DNA of 64,000 nt from Curvularia sp. ZM96 (lineage: Eukaryota; Ascomycota; Dothideomycetes; Pleosporales; Pleosporaceae). Positions 46,381-57,809 of the stretch are shown here, piece by piece. The position numbers and the translations under genes were made by a program. The stretch is from assembly GCA_022457065.1 (NCBI GenBank), contig JAJGBQ010000003.1, forward strand, positions 248,001 to 312,000, read 5' to 3'. The notes below the pieces were generated by a model that saw only the letters and a list, made by a program, of their open reading frames with translations, was not told where the DNA came from and ran no database searches. Within the stretch, counting starts at the first letter, position 1, and every line of letters starts with the position of its first letter.

Positions 46381-48050
46381 GCCCTTTCTTATTTCATTAG
46401 ACTCTTCGCTGCAATAATGCTGTCACCTAGTGTATCACGCTGTCTTTCTTAAGATCTAGAGGACTTGTCCGCGACCTTGCTTAGCGTATTGTGATCTGCT
46501 GTATTCTGAGAGTCTTAATAGCACTTTCTAATAGGATGCCGCTCTCTTGTAGTGACTCTAATATCTGTGTTGGGCAGATAAAATAATATCCCTCTTCTTC
46601 TTGCCGTAGTATTATTGGCCTCTGTGACCCGTATAGTAACTAGAGTTGGTCCTGTATACGGGCTTCTGAGGTATATAATATGGTGTTTCTAGCGACCGTG
46701 TAAAATGCGCCTAATCGATCCCCGCTCGGAGCGTCCTAAGGGCGGAAGTGATTAGTGTGTCGATATATGTACCCCACGCCTTTAAAGCTACGAAGCGGTC
46801 AGAGGTGGTGGGCTCTAGGAACGAAGCGTTGGCTTTACTCCATCGGGGGGCGTTGATGGTCTTTATAGGGAATAGCTTTGCTTTTATATACATTTGGTAT
46901 CTCGCGTCTTCCTGGCAAGTCTAGTCTGGCACCTATGACGGCAATAAACTGGTAAGCGCTCCTCTGTTTGACGCATGCGTTAGAATCTCTAAACTGTTTT
47001 TGAACTCGATGATGCGTATCGCAGTATGGATGAGAAGAGCACGTAAAGACTATTCAGGAGCGTAGTTGGGAACGATCTGATATCCTGGGTACGTGAGTCT
47101 AAGCATGGCATATATCTTGTCGCGAACATCTGAAGTTGTATAATATCGCGAATATGAAAGGAAACTAATAAGATTGGTTGGTCTAGACTAGCGACTTTTA
47201 CTCTCAACTATCTAGGCTACCAGTCCTTCTGCTTATTTAGCCTGGCTGGACCGCTCTTGAATATGAAGTATTTGGTGACACTTAGGTGTATTTGCGCCGA
47301 ATCTTTCTTGAATCTTTGAGAAGAGGACATCTGCGAGGATAAGATGCCTAACGATAGATAGATACGTATTAAGTATTGGCGATATAGTTGTCTAAGTAAT
47401 AGACTTCTTATTAAAAAGGAAACGAGCGCTAGTCGCGCTTATGAACTCTTGGTATACTTATAATCTTGTCTACTAAGGGCTTTCGAATACGTCGTATACT
47501 GTAAGCTAATCTTTGATAAACTTTGTATTTGCGACGCTATCTAGTAGATGTTTGATGAGTCTGAACTAGTGAAACCGTATAAAGGGAATACCTAAGGTAA
47601 GAGTGAATGAGCTCTTTCCGCGGTACTGCTTATTAAGATCGTCTTCTTGTCAAGGGACGTTTTGACAGAGGTCGTGTAACTAGTGTATGCCTTAGCTGCT
47701 AATCTTCTATGTTAAGAGATATACGATAACTTCTTCTACACGCGAATAGATCTCTCGTATGAGCGCGACTTGTTAAGATCTCTTAAGTAGGTTGTATTAG
47801 CTTATATAGATCTAATCTACCTATAAAAGAAGCTCTCTCGTTCTATATATTTTCTTCTAGAAAATGCGCGCCTCCGCGAGAGTATGCGCGAGATTTGCGA
47901 AGGCGCTAAATTTGCGTCTATTGACTATGATGCACTGCGTCCGCTTCGGGTCGCTGGCACAGTAAGAGAGTGCGGAGTACGTTTTCGTGACGCTGTCGAG
48001 GGGTGGTGTGGCACGCGAGAGCACGCTTATTCATCCACATGTTGATTCGT
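46381..48050. other. Moderately RIP-mutated transition region
   Basis: Composition shifts from mixed to strongly AT-rich with many TA-rich stops on both strands. A minus-strand frame at 46711-46893 may be a remnant of an unknown repeat. A less mutated patch lies at 47865-48050 (many CG). I cannot assign the elements. Confidence 0.4.
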
Positions 48051-48188
48051 TAACTAGCCCCACCGTCTCATGCACGTTACTATCTCGTGCACGCGTTTTA
48101 CTAGTAAACTCTATAACTTTAAACGTATATAACTCTTTTAATATTTAATATATTTAAAAACTTCTTTAATATTTTCTATTAAGAAATA

Positions 48189-48675
48189 TGTTACATGGGG
48201 GTTCGCTATACTCACCTAGTCTCGGTCCGGGTTAGGGCGAGACTTGTATAAAGTATTCCGTGCGATTGTTTTCTAGCAATTCGTAGTAGAGAGAAGTTAT
48301 AGGAGTTTTAACTAAAAGTAAAAGTAATAATTAATTCTATAACGATAGAATAACTAAGTATTAATCTATATAAGAGAAGAACTTATAAGAGTTAACTATA
48401 ATAAATATAATAATAAAATCTAACCTATTCTTATATCTATTACTATCTACCTACTATTACTACTATTACTCTTATTCTAAGTCTTAGCCTAATATCCCTA
48501 ATAGTTACTATTATATATACTCTGCTATTATACGCTAGCGCCTAATAGTAATCTTAGCGTAATGTTAATTACGTGACCGCTACCCCGCGGTAATTATTAT
48601 CTTTTAATATAGCGCATAATAGTCTCTAACCTACGGCTATCGTCTAGAAGAGATTCTTCGTTATTACTTATAATA
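48189..48675 (-). repeat. LTR (left copy, 3' LTR of the Gypsy element)
   Basis: 487 bp aligning end to end with 55127-55613. Its left 70 bp keep G/C bases that are mutated in the other copy; differences between the copies are nearly all transitions. Confidence 0.92.
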
Positions 48676-49330
48676 TTATCCCCTCTCTTAGAGCTATTAT
48701 CTTAATACTCTAGATTATTATTTTCCTATATATCGCTTAGCGCTAGCGGCGTAAATAAGTATAGAGACACGCCTATTATATCGTAAGCGTTCTTTCCTCT
48801 ACGTCTTTCTAACTATACCTGAGATTTAGTCTTCTCGTCGTAACCGTGCGTAAAATTTAACTACTAAGCGTTATACTCGTGCTAACTATATAAGAGAATA
48901 GAACTTTAAGATAAACTTCTACTATAAGCGCTATAAAGAGAAGAATCTTCGTTATTTTATAGACACTATAACTAGTTATTACGCTAGGTATATTTCTATT
49001 ACGGCTAAGTATAGCCTATTTATTTCTAAGAAAGAGTAGAAGAAGGTTTAGACTAAGAAGTAGTAGAAGCGTCTTAAGATTGCTTATGCTAAGGAGCGTT
49101 AAGCCTTTCTAGCTACCGAGGCTTTAAAGGCTGCTATAGAGACATCCCGTCTTTAACGTAAGCTTCTAGAGACTAAGGCGCTAGAGCGCTTATACGCTAA
49201 TTAAGATTATACTATTCTAAATCTTTAAGATCGCGCGAAAGAGTAGGCTGAGGGGAGTTCTACCTCTAGTACGGACCTTCTAATAACTAGACTATTACTA
49301 TCTAAATAGTTAACTAACTTAGACTAGTTA
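48676..49330 (+). pseudogene. RIP-degraded reading frame on the strand opposite to pol, between integrase and LTR
   Basis: On the plus strand, about 48900-49270 reads as a lysine/glutamate-rich, probably coiled-coil protein once RIP-type stops are allowed for: KRLKIAYAKER, AFLATEALKAAIETSRL, RKLLETKALERLYAN, DYTILNL. Every stop in this frame is TAA or TAG at positions where Gln, Glu or Trp would fit. Pol is on the minus strand, so this would be an antisense accessory gene inside the retrotransposon. There is no homology I can name; coding status is inferred from amino-acid patterning only. Confidence 0.45.
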
Positions 49331-49449
49331 TAGGCTAACGCTTTTTTTAATCTTTTTTCCTTTAATTACTTCCTTTCTCTTAAAAACCTAGTTCTCGTTT
49401 CTTTAGATATTTCTAGTAGTACTTACGTACTAGTAACTTATAGTTTATT

Positions 49450-52400
49450 AGATTTCCTTTAAGTTTCTAAGTGTTATAGCTCTCTAGCTATTCTTACTAC
49501 TTAACTAAGTACTTCTACTAACTACTAATTTTCTATAAGTTCTGAATTTTCTCGACTACGTACTCGTCGTCTTTAAGCTCTATATCTTCTACTAGCTTAG
49601 CGTTTTAGAGTACTAGTTTTAATAGTTTCTTATAAAAAACGTTATATATGCGCATATCTAGTAGTAACTAGAGTTTATAGTTTACTAGTTCTAATTTCTC
49701 TAGAATTTTAAATAGTCCTAATTAGAGATTATCTAGTTTTTTACTTAGTCGCTTAGTTTTTAAGTTTTATTATAATAAGAAAACTTTATCTCTCTTCTTA
49801 AAGATTAGTCCCTTAATTCTTTACTTATTCGCGGCTTTAGATATCGTAAGATTCCTATAAGCAATATTCTTACTTAATTTTTCGTATACTTCCTATATTA
49901 GTTAAGCTTTATCGTCTACTCTAACTGTAATACTTTTAATATCTTTTAGGTCTTAATAAGTAACTAGCTTATACCTATAATTAGCGTAGTGCAGTAAGTG
50001 CTTTGTGGTCGCTAATCTTATACTATTATAGGCTAATTATACTATTAGTAAGAGTTAAACTTAGTTATCTTATAGCTTATTAGCGTATATTCGCAAGTAT
50101 TATTCTAGCGTTTAATTTATTTATTCTATTTGTCTGTTAGTTTCTAGGTAGAAGCTAGTTAATAGCTTCTTCTTTACTTCTATCTTTACTAGGAACGTTA
50201 ACTAATACTTCGATATAAATAGCTTATCTCTATCTATTATAAATTTCTTAGGTATTCTATACTCTAATATTAGTGCTTTTAAAACTTCGTACGCGCATTT
50301 TTCTACTATAATAGTTTCTTCTATAGACACGAACTTTACTCCTTTAGTTAATTAGCATATAATTACTAGAATAGTGTTGTAGAGTTAAGCTAATTCTAGT
50401 TCTAGTAACTTTAGGAGCTTTACTATAAAGTCTATTATTACGCTACTCTATAGTCGTATTAGTAGTAGTAAGAGTTATAATAGGCTATAGAGCTTATATC
50501 TCTTAGGCTTATTCTAGTAATATACTAAATAGTTGCCTAGAATCTTCTATACCTTCGCTCGTAAGCGTGGTATTATAAATACCCTTATTAGTTACCTAAC
50601 TATTTCTTTAACTCCTATATATCTATATTTTAGAGACTCGTATAGTTCTTGTATAAAGTCCGTTTTTATATGTAGAGGTACGTATATTTAGTCCTTCTAA
50701 ATTATACAATAGTACTTCTTATCGTTCTATAGTAGTGCCTCCTACTTAGGATTATTAGTATCTAGCTTCTATTTAGCTACTTTCTACTACTACTATTGCT
50801 ATAGAGTATTTGTTAATATAGCTACTTTAGCTACTTTAGCTAGTTCTAGTTAGTTATATCTTAAGCTACTATTAGGTATCTTCTTAAGTACTATATCGTG
50901 TAGTTCCTAGTAACCTTTATCGCGTAGGTTAGATCTTTAGCTTAGAGTATCTACTACCCTATTAAGCGATCCTACTTAATACGTTATCTTAAAGTCGAAC
51001 TAAGTAAGTATCTTAGCCTATTAGACTTATCTTTAGTTAAGTTTCTTAGTCGTTATAAAACTCGCTAGGTTCTAGTAATTAGTAAAAATCTTAATTGTGT
51101 CTAGAAGTTCTAATAGGTATACTTTCTATTATTTAAAGATATTAACTACTCTAAGTAGTTCCTTATTGTAAATATTGTAGTTAAGTTCTACTTCTAAGAA
51201 CTTCTATAAATAGTAGAACACTAGTCTCTATTTTCTATCTAGGCACTACTATAATAATATAGCTCTAAGTACATAATCTAACGTATTAGTCTTGACTCGC
51301 GTCTTTCGTCTTAGGTTATACATCTCTAGTATAGGTGCTAATAGGAAGATCTACTTAATTTAATTAAAAGCTTCTTAATATTCCTTATTCTACTTAAACC
51401 CTACTTCCTTCTTCGTAATCTCTAAGAGAGGTGCGGTAATCTTTAAGTACTCTTCGATAAACTTTTAATAATAATTAGCGAAACCTAGAAAGAATTATAC
51501 GTCCTTAACTATTTTAGGGGTTAGCTATTCCTATATAGTCTATATCTTTTTTTAGGTTTATTTTTACTCCCTCTATAGATATAATAAAGTCTAGGAATTC
51601 TATCTCTTTAATATAGAATTCGTACTTCTCTAGCTATAGATATAGCTTATATTCCTTAAGCTTTCTAAGCACTTTCTTAACTTATTCTATATAATATTCG
51701 AGCGTCCTGCTAGAGTATACTAGTACATCGTCTAGATATATAGTAATAAAGATTCTAAGGTATTTGTAGAGAGCGTTATTAATAACTAACTAAAAGGTTA
51801 CTAGCGTATTTGTTAACCTAAATAGTATAACTGTATACTCGTATAGTCTATACTTTGTTTTAAACGCTATTTTCTATTCGTCTCCTTCTTTAATTCTAAT
51901 TCTATAGAATTCTTCTTAGATATTAAACTTCGTAAACTACTTAGCTCCTTAGAGTTAATCTATAAGTTCTAATATTAGTAGTAAGAGATATTAATTCTTT
52001 CGTGTTACTGCGTTTAACCTTTAGAAGTCGATATATAGTCGCCACTTCCTATTAGGCTTCTTTATAAATAATATAGGCGAGGCTATTAGGCTATATTCTA
52101 GTTAAATAAATCTTTTCTTTAAGTTCTTTTAGAGGTACTCTCTTAGCTTAGCGTCGTACTTAGGCGCTATTAGGTACATATCTCCTAGCGTTAACTTTAC
52201 TTCTTCTTCTAAGACGATCTCGTAATTCTATTCTTAGTATTTAGCTAGGTCTATTACCTTATTTTCTTTAAATAGTTCTCTAAACTTATTTATTTAGTAT
52301 ATATCTAGTATAACTAGTAGTAAAGGTCTTTTCTTTGTAGTCGCGACTTGTCTTATCTATATAACTCCTACTTACTAAGGGTCCTTCGCATAAATTCCCG

Positions 52401-54980
52401 CGATCTTATATAGTAAGATCTTGCTAAATCTTCTATCTTTAGGTAAGCTCTAATTCGTTAGGCGTATCTCTTTTCGTACTCTAGCAATCTTACGCGTAGG
52501 TTCTTAGCTAAGTATAGTCTATTTCTACTAATTAATAGCTAGGTTATAGATATCTAGCTAGTTATAACTAATTAATATTTCTTCCTCTCTAAGGTCTATA
52601 ATGTTAATATTTATTTAACTTTATATATTAGCTATAGTTACTAGCACTAACTACGTTTCTAATCTTATATAGCCGCTTCTATATACTATAGAACTATTAT
52701 TAGCTAATACTACTTATATTAGCTTTTTCTTAGCCTAATAGAGTATTCTATATTTCTCTATAGCTTTTAGGGATATAACTATTCTTGCTACTCTACTATC
52801 TACTAGAGCTAATAGCTTATTTTCTAGTACGTATGCGGTTATAGTTAACCTAGACTTGCGTCCTCTAACATTCTGTACTTTCTTAAGGGTCGTTTTAGGA
52901 CTATCTTTACTAGCGTAACTCTATCTCTAGTAGTATTCTAGTTTTTTAGTTAAGAGCGTTAGCCCTTCTCCGACCTCTTCCTTTCTTTAGGGAATTTTCT
53001 AGCTTATTGTTTAGCTGCTAAGTAATCTAGATAGGCGTCTCTATAGTATAATCTCTAATTACTATACTTATATAGTATAAGTTCTCTTCTAGGCGTCTAT
53101 TCTCTTGTGCGCGTAGTCTTATTACGCTATTAGTCGCGGTTCTTTTAATTAGTACGTTATAGAAAGTAACTATTATTCGCCTTTATATTATAGTATATCG
53201 TATACTAATCTTCTATATAAAAGGTCTAGTAGATATTTATATGTAGTATTATTTCCTCTAGTATCTCTAGTATTAGAATCTAATCCTTTGTTGTATTATA
53301 TATCTTATATTCTACTATTTAGCATTCCTTAGCTGTTATAGTCCTATATAGGTAGTAGCTCTTCTATCTTACTATAATTTACTATTCTCGATAGAATTAG
53401 TATTTCTCTATATAATTAATCTACTCTAGGCGCTCGTGCGCTTCTTAGTGTTCTTCCTTGTAGATATAATAATCTAATATTAGGTATTTGTTTATCTATA
53501 GATATATGTAGTAGTAGCTATGTTTATCTAGCTTACTCTACTCCTTTTTATCTACGTAGTATATATAGAAATCTCTTCTATAGTTAACCTAGTAAAGTCT
53601 CTAATAGAGTTCTTTCTCTCTTTTATAGTCTTCTACTAGTTAGAACGCTAGTAGGGTAGGGTCTACGAAGAAAGGCTATTTCTTAAACGCTTTTCTAATT
53701 ATAGCGTTAGCCTCTATACTAGTAATAGTAAGTTATTAGGCGCGATACGTATAGGTATCCGCTACGTAGGTAGTATCGCTATATACCTAATATTCCCCTC
53801 TACTTAGTTGTTAGTCTATTTTCTTATTCTTAATTTTCTAATTAGTAGGTTCTAGAGTTGTCTATCTCGTGACCTCGTTTATCTAGGTAGGTCTAGGTAC
53901 TACCTTAAAGTTATCTTCTTTATTTAAGCGTGCTTCTTTGTATAAGTCTATATCGCTAAAGTTGTTATTTAACTCCTCTATAAATAGTAAGATAGATAGT
54001 TATACTTTTATTATCCTAATCTTTACTACTACTTACTTAACTTCGTTTCTAGGGTAGTCTCTATAGAAGTGTCCTAACTCCCCGTATCTAAGACATACTT
54101 TACTATTATAACGTCTCTAGCGCTCTTTCTTAGATAGTCTATTATTATACTTTCTAGGGTTTTTTTTCTTATTCTTAGTCTTTTCTTATATCTTGCCTAT
54201 TATAATAGTATCTCTATCTTTATTAGTTTAGTTACGCTATTTCTTTATATTCGCTATTATAGGCTAGAACTATTATTTTTTCTACTTATTTCTTTCTTAT
54301 AGCCTATTATTAATACGTGTGGCTAGCTTGATTAGAGCTTATAGCGTCTTAGGTTTATTATAATATACTAGACTATCTTTAACATTTTCTTTTAAGCCCG
54401 CTTTAAATACTATTTAAAGGGCTACGTCGTTCTAGTTAATTCTAGCCTAGAGTTGTTTAAACTTAGCCGTATACGCGGATACTAACTTAGTTTACCTTAG
54501 GCGAGTTATTACTTTCTCTACCTAGTTCTTGGCGTCTACTTCTCTAAAAATACGTTCTATTTCTTTCTTAAAGGCGTTCTAGTCTTAGAATAGCGCCTTA
54601 GTTTTGTTCTTAGTTCTGTAGATATTAGGTAACGATATAAAGTTCTCTACGTATAGCTATATCTATATAGCTACTCTTCTCTTTAGAAGTATACTTACTA
54701 TAAGAATTTTTTCTTAGTTATTAGAAACCTAGTTAAGTCTATAATAGAGATTAACGTTAGTAAGAAACGTTCTTAGTTCGTTACGTCCTCTTTTATATTT
54801 CTTAGATATATCTATCTTAGGCTTTAGAAGTGGCCTCTCGTTTGGCGTAGCTATAAGCTGCCCTATAAGCTAGTTAACTAGACTCTGTATATCTACTAGC
54901 TACTTAGCTTGCTCTTTTACCTATCGCTTAAGTCTAGCTACTAACTCCCTAGAAGTAGGTTCTATCTTAGGTTCCTCTCT
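49450..54980 (-). pseudogene. Gypsy gag-pol remnant
   Basis: Minus-strand landmarks run from right to left. A gag zinc knuckle lies near 54070-54110 (CLRYGELGHFYRDY; second Cys and last Cys read Tyr). The RT motif ASPILFIKKP then RLYIDF lies near 51985-52085, and ITIYLDDVLVY with the YxDD-type catalytic site near 51720-51755. Integrase landmarks follow to about 49500, including IIDFIVKLL, IDRDKLF and LAYNSIRLATTKHLL. A YLVKY stretch near 49500-49540 hints at a chromodomain. Numerous TAA/TAG stops interrupt all parts. This order defines Ty3/Gypsy; no protein can be made. Confidence 0.85.
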
Positions 54981-55126
54981 ATTACTAGGTGTGAGCATCT
55001 TATTATTCTTGGGCCTTTAGTTAGATCCTATACTAGGGATATCCGCTAGGTTACCTTAATAAGCTATCTTACTTAGTCGAGCGACTATTAGTTAAATCCT
55101 TCTATAAAATCTATAGGTAGTTAAAG

Positions 55127-55613
55127 TATTATATAAGGGTTTACTATACTTACCTAGTCTTAGTCTAGGTTAGAGTAAGACTTATATAAAGTATTCCGTG
55201 CGATTATTTTCTAGCAATTCGTAGTAGAGAGAAGTTATAGGAGTTTTAACTAAAAATAAAAATAATAATCAATTCTATAATAATAGAATAACTAAGTATT
55301 AATCTATATAAGAGAAGAACTTATAAGAGTTAACTACAACGAATGTAATAATAAAATCTAATCTATTCTTATATCTATTGCCGTCTACCTACTATTACTG
55401 CTATTACTCTTAACCTAAGTCTTAGTCTAATATTCCTGATAGTTGCTATTATATATGCCCTACTATTATACGCTAGCGCCTAATAGTAATCTTGGCGTAA
55501 TGTTAATCACGTGACCGCCGCCCCGCGGTGATCATTACCTTTTAACGTGGCGCCTAATGGTCTCTAACCTGCGGCCATCGTCCAGGAGAGATCCTTCGTT
55601 GTTACTTGTAACA
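55127..55613 (-). repeat. LTR (right copy, 5' LTR of the Gypsy element)
   Basis: 487 bp, ending ...TTGTAACA. Its right 110 bp are nearly free of RIP (CGCCGCCCCGCGGTGATC retained), while its left part is heavily mutated. Confidence 0.92.
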
Positions 55614-55739
55614 AAATATATAAAAATAACTTTCTAATATTAAAGCTTTTTATATTTCTAAGTTTTTTTATATTTATTAAAACTTTAAAAAAAAATACTT
55701 ACTTAAAAAGCTTAGAAAAAAAAATTTAGTATAGAAATA

Positions 55740-55799
55740 ACGTGTTCCACGGGCGAGCGCCGCACACGGGCGAGCGCCGCACCCCACCAAACTTGCACA
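55740..55799 (+). repeat. Left terminal inverted repeat of the pogo-like element
   Basis: 60 bp beginning ACGTGTTCCACGGG. It contains two tandem 17-bp copies of ACGGGCGAGCGCCGCAC, likely paired transposase-binding sites. Confidence 0.95.
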
Positions 55800-55820
55800 C
55801 CTCTCCTATCTTATCATACA

Positions 55821-57473
55821 ATGGCTCAACGCAGCGCTACTGTATTAGCTTCAAATGAATCAGATATCCAGCTTGCTATCTCCTCAATTGATTCTAACCA
55901 AATTCTAAGCAATCGGAGTGCTGCTGCTATCTATAGCGTGTCTGAACGAACGATCCGCCGCCGACGCGCTGGTGTCCCTGCGCGACGCGATTGCCAACCC
56001 AACTCAAAGAAGCTGACCCAGCTAGAAGAAGAGGTGATTGTGAGCCACATACTTAATCTAGATCAGCGTGGATTCGCGCCTACGTATGCAGCCGTGCGCG
56101 ATATGGCCGATAGGCTGTTGGCTGCGCGTGGTGGAGGACGCGTTGGAGTTAACTGGCCGTCTACCTTCGTCAAACGTACAGACAGTCTTACGACGCGTTT
56201 TAATCGGACATACGATAGGCAGAGAGCTCTATGTGAAGATCCAGTCTTGATCAAGAGTTGGTTTAAGCTTGTAGAGCAGACTAAGGCCAAGTACGGCATC
56301 TGTGACGAGGACGTCTACAACTTTGACGAAGCTGGCTTCTCAATGGGCAAGATCACCACTCAGCTTGTCGTTACAGCATCAGAGAGAAGAGGCCGGCCAA
56401 AGACTATTCAGCCAGGTGGCCGAGAGTGGGTGACGTTTATCGCTGGGATCAACGCAGCTGGTTGGGCTATCCCGCCGTTTCTTATCTTTACTGGCCAGCA
56501 TCACCTATCTGCCTGGTACGAGGAGGCAGAGATCCCACGCGACTGGGCGATTGCAGTTAGCGATAACGGCTGGACGACTAATGAGCTAGGAGTTGAGTGG
56601 CTGAAGCACTTTATCAAGCATACAGATGGTAAGGTAGTTGGAGCACGTCGCCTGCTTATTCTTGACGGCCATGAGAGTCACAACTCTCTTGCGTTTCAGG
56701 AGCTCTGTAAGGAGAACAATATCTACACGCTCTGTATGCCGCCTCACTCGTCTCACCTACTTCAGCCTCTTGACGTAGGCTGCTTCTCGCCATTAAAGCG
56801 CGCGTATAGCCGTGAGGTAGAGAGCCTAATACGCAACCATATCAACCATATCACTAAGCTCGAGTTTCTGCCAGCGTTTAAGGCAGCCTTTGATCAATCC
56901 TTTACGTCAGCCAATATCTGCTCAGCTTTTCGAGGCGCAGGCCTTGTTCCTCTTCAACAAGACGCTGTTCTTTCAAAGCTTGATGTACAGCTGCGTACGC
57001 CTACTCCGCCAGCTATTCTAGCAGAAGCTCTCTGGCAGGCTCGTACACCAAGCAACGTACGCGAGCTTGAAGCTCAATCAACACTGATACGTGATCGCGT
57101 TCAGCGGCATCAGGGCTCGTCGCCAGCTTCAATCATCGCGGCGATTGACCAGCTTAAGAAGGGCGCTGAGGTTATAATGCTCTCGGCTGAGCTAATGCGC
57201 GATCGGATCGCCAGCCTTGAAAGAGCTAATACAGCAGTATCAGAGCGTAGACGGCGTAAGAAGAAGCGGATACAGAAGCAAGGAGTCCTTACAAAGGGAG
57301 CTGGAGAGGATATACTCGCTCAACGCGAGGCTGATGAGCAGATTGCTTGTGAGGAGCGTCAGGGTGGGGAGCGATTAGGTATTAGTCGCCGGGCTCTAAC
57401 GCGCTGTAGCAAGTGTAAAGAGACTGGCCATAACTCGCGTACATGTAAGAAAGATACTCTAGATAGTAACTAA
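55821..57473 (+). CDS. pogo/Fot1-family DDE transposase with C-terminal zinc knuckle
   Basis: An uninterrupted 550-aa frame starts 22 bp inside the left inverted repeat; the ATG (ACAATGG) is in good context. An N-terminal helix-turn-helix (about 15-50, [21 protein letters not shown] region) and a CENP-B/Tc5-type HTH (about 65-125, ending [17 protein letters not shown]) bind the inverted repeats. The catalytic triad is D169 ([11 protein letters not shown]), D282 ([12 protein letters not shown]) and D318 ([14 protein letters not shown]), spacing DD35D. A basic coiled stretch (about 455-490, [12 protein letters not shown]) follows. Residues 529-542 form a CCHC zinc knuckle, [14 protein letters not shown], not part of the basic pogo architecture. 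The enzyme would cut and paste the element at TA sites. All motifs are intact, so it may be active. Confidence 0.95.
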   Translation: MAQRSATVLASNESDIQLAISSIDSNQILSNRSAAAIYSVSERTIRRRRAGVPARRDCQPNSKKLTQLEEEVIVSHILNLDQRGFAPTYAAVRDMADRLLAARGGGRVGVNWPSTFVKRTDSLTTRFNRTYDRQRALCEDPVLIKSWFKLVEQTKAKYGICDEDVYNFDEAGFSMGKITTQLVVTASERRGRPKTIQPGGREWVTFIAGINAAGWAIPPFLIFTGQHHLSAWYEEAEIPRDWAIAVSDNGWTTNELGVEWLKHFIKHTDGKVVGARRLLILDGHESHNSLAFQELCKENNIYTLCMPPHSSHLLQPLDVGCFSPLKRAYSREVESLIRNHINHITKLEFLPAFKAAFDQSFTSANICSAFRGAGLVPLQQDAVLSKLDVQLRTPTPPAILAEALWQARTPSNVRELEAQSTLIRDRVQRHQGSSPASIIAAIDQLKKGAEVIMLSAELMRDRIASLERANTAVSERRRRKKKRIQKQGVLTKGAGEDILAQREADEQIACEERQGGERLGISRRALTRCSKCKETGHNSRTCKKDTLDSN

Positions 57474-57534
57474 TCTACTATCTTAATGTCTATTAAAATT
57501 ATCTATATGTGGTGGAGCTACACACTTATAGAGT

Positions 57535-57594
57535 TGTGCAAGTTTGGTGGGGTGCGGCGCTCGCCCGTGTGCGGCGCTCGCCCGTGGAACACGT
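57535..57594 (-). repeat. Right terminal inverted repeat of the pogo-like element
   Basis: Exact reverse complement of 55740-55799 over 60 bp; identity stops at the next base. Confidence 0.95.
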
Positions 57595-57809
57595 TATATA
57601 TATTTAATATAACTTTAATATTAAGTTTTTATTAAATATCTTAATAATCTTTTATAATAATAGTATTTTTTTAATTTTCTACTATAAGTTAAGATAAAAA
57701 CTAGTATAATTTTATAATTATTAAGATATTTAAAGAAAACTTAATACTAAAGTTATATTAAATATATATATTTCTATACTAAATTTTTTTTTTCTAAGCT
57801 TTTTAAGTA

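Larger units (their letters stand above)
48189..55613 (-). mobile_element. Gypsy (Ty3) LTR retrotransposon, complete but RIP-degraded
   Basis: This is 7425 bp, bounded by two 487-bp LTRs and a 5-bp target duplication AAATA (48184-48188 and 55614-55618). LTR ends are TGTTACA...TGTAACA where unmutated. Coding is on the minus strand, so the element's own 5' LTR is 55127-55613. Order gag, reverse transcriptase, integrase is that of Ty3/Gypsy. All frames are broken by RIP. It is inserted in the left arm of the foldback element. Confidence 0.93.
55740..57594 (+). mobile_element. Intact pogo/Fot1-like DNA transposon
   Basis: This is 1855 bp with perfect 60-bp terminal inverted repeats and a TA duplication at 55738-55739 and 57595-57596. 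It encodes one complete transposase. It shows no RIP: its GC is near 50 % while everything around it is AT-rich. This implies arrival after the last RIP cycle, or a single-copy state. Confidence 0.95.
55702..57807. mobile_element. AT-rich MITE (about 249 bp) carrying the intact pogo element
   Basis: Left part 55702-55739 and right part 57597-57807 form a palindrome with ends CTTAAAAAGCTTAG and CTAAGCTTTTTAAG, each flanked by TA (55700-55701 and 57808-57809). The intact pogo-like element sits at a TA inside it. There is no coding capacity. The very low GC may be native or from RIP. Confidence 0.72.

Noticed and set aside
46711..47207. Two short minus-strand frames in the transition region
   Set aside because: They could be LINE or other repeat remnants, but no motif is clear enough to name an element.
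55614..55739. AT-rich stretch between LTR and pogo element as a promoter or origin
   Set aside because: Fully explained as the continuation of the foldback arm (to 55701) and the MITE arm (55702-55739).
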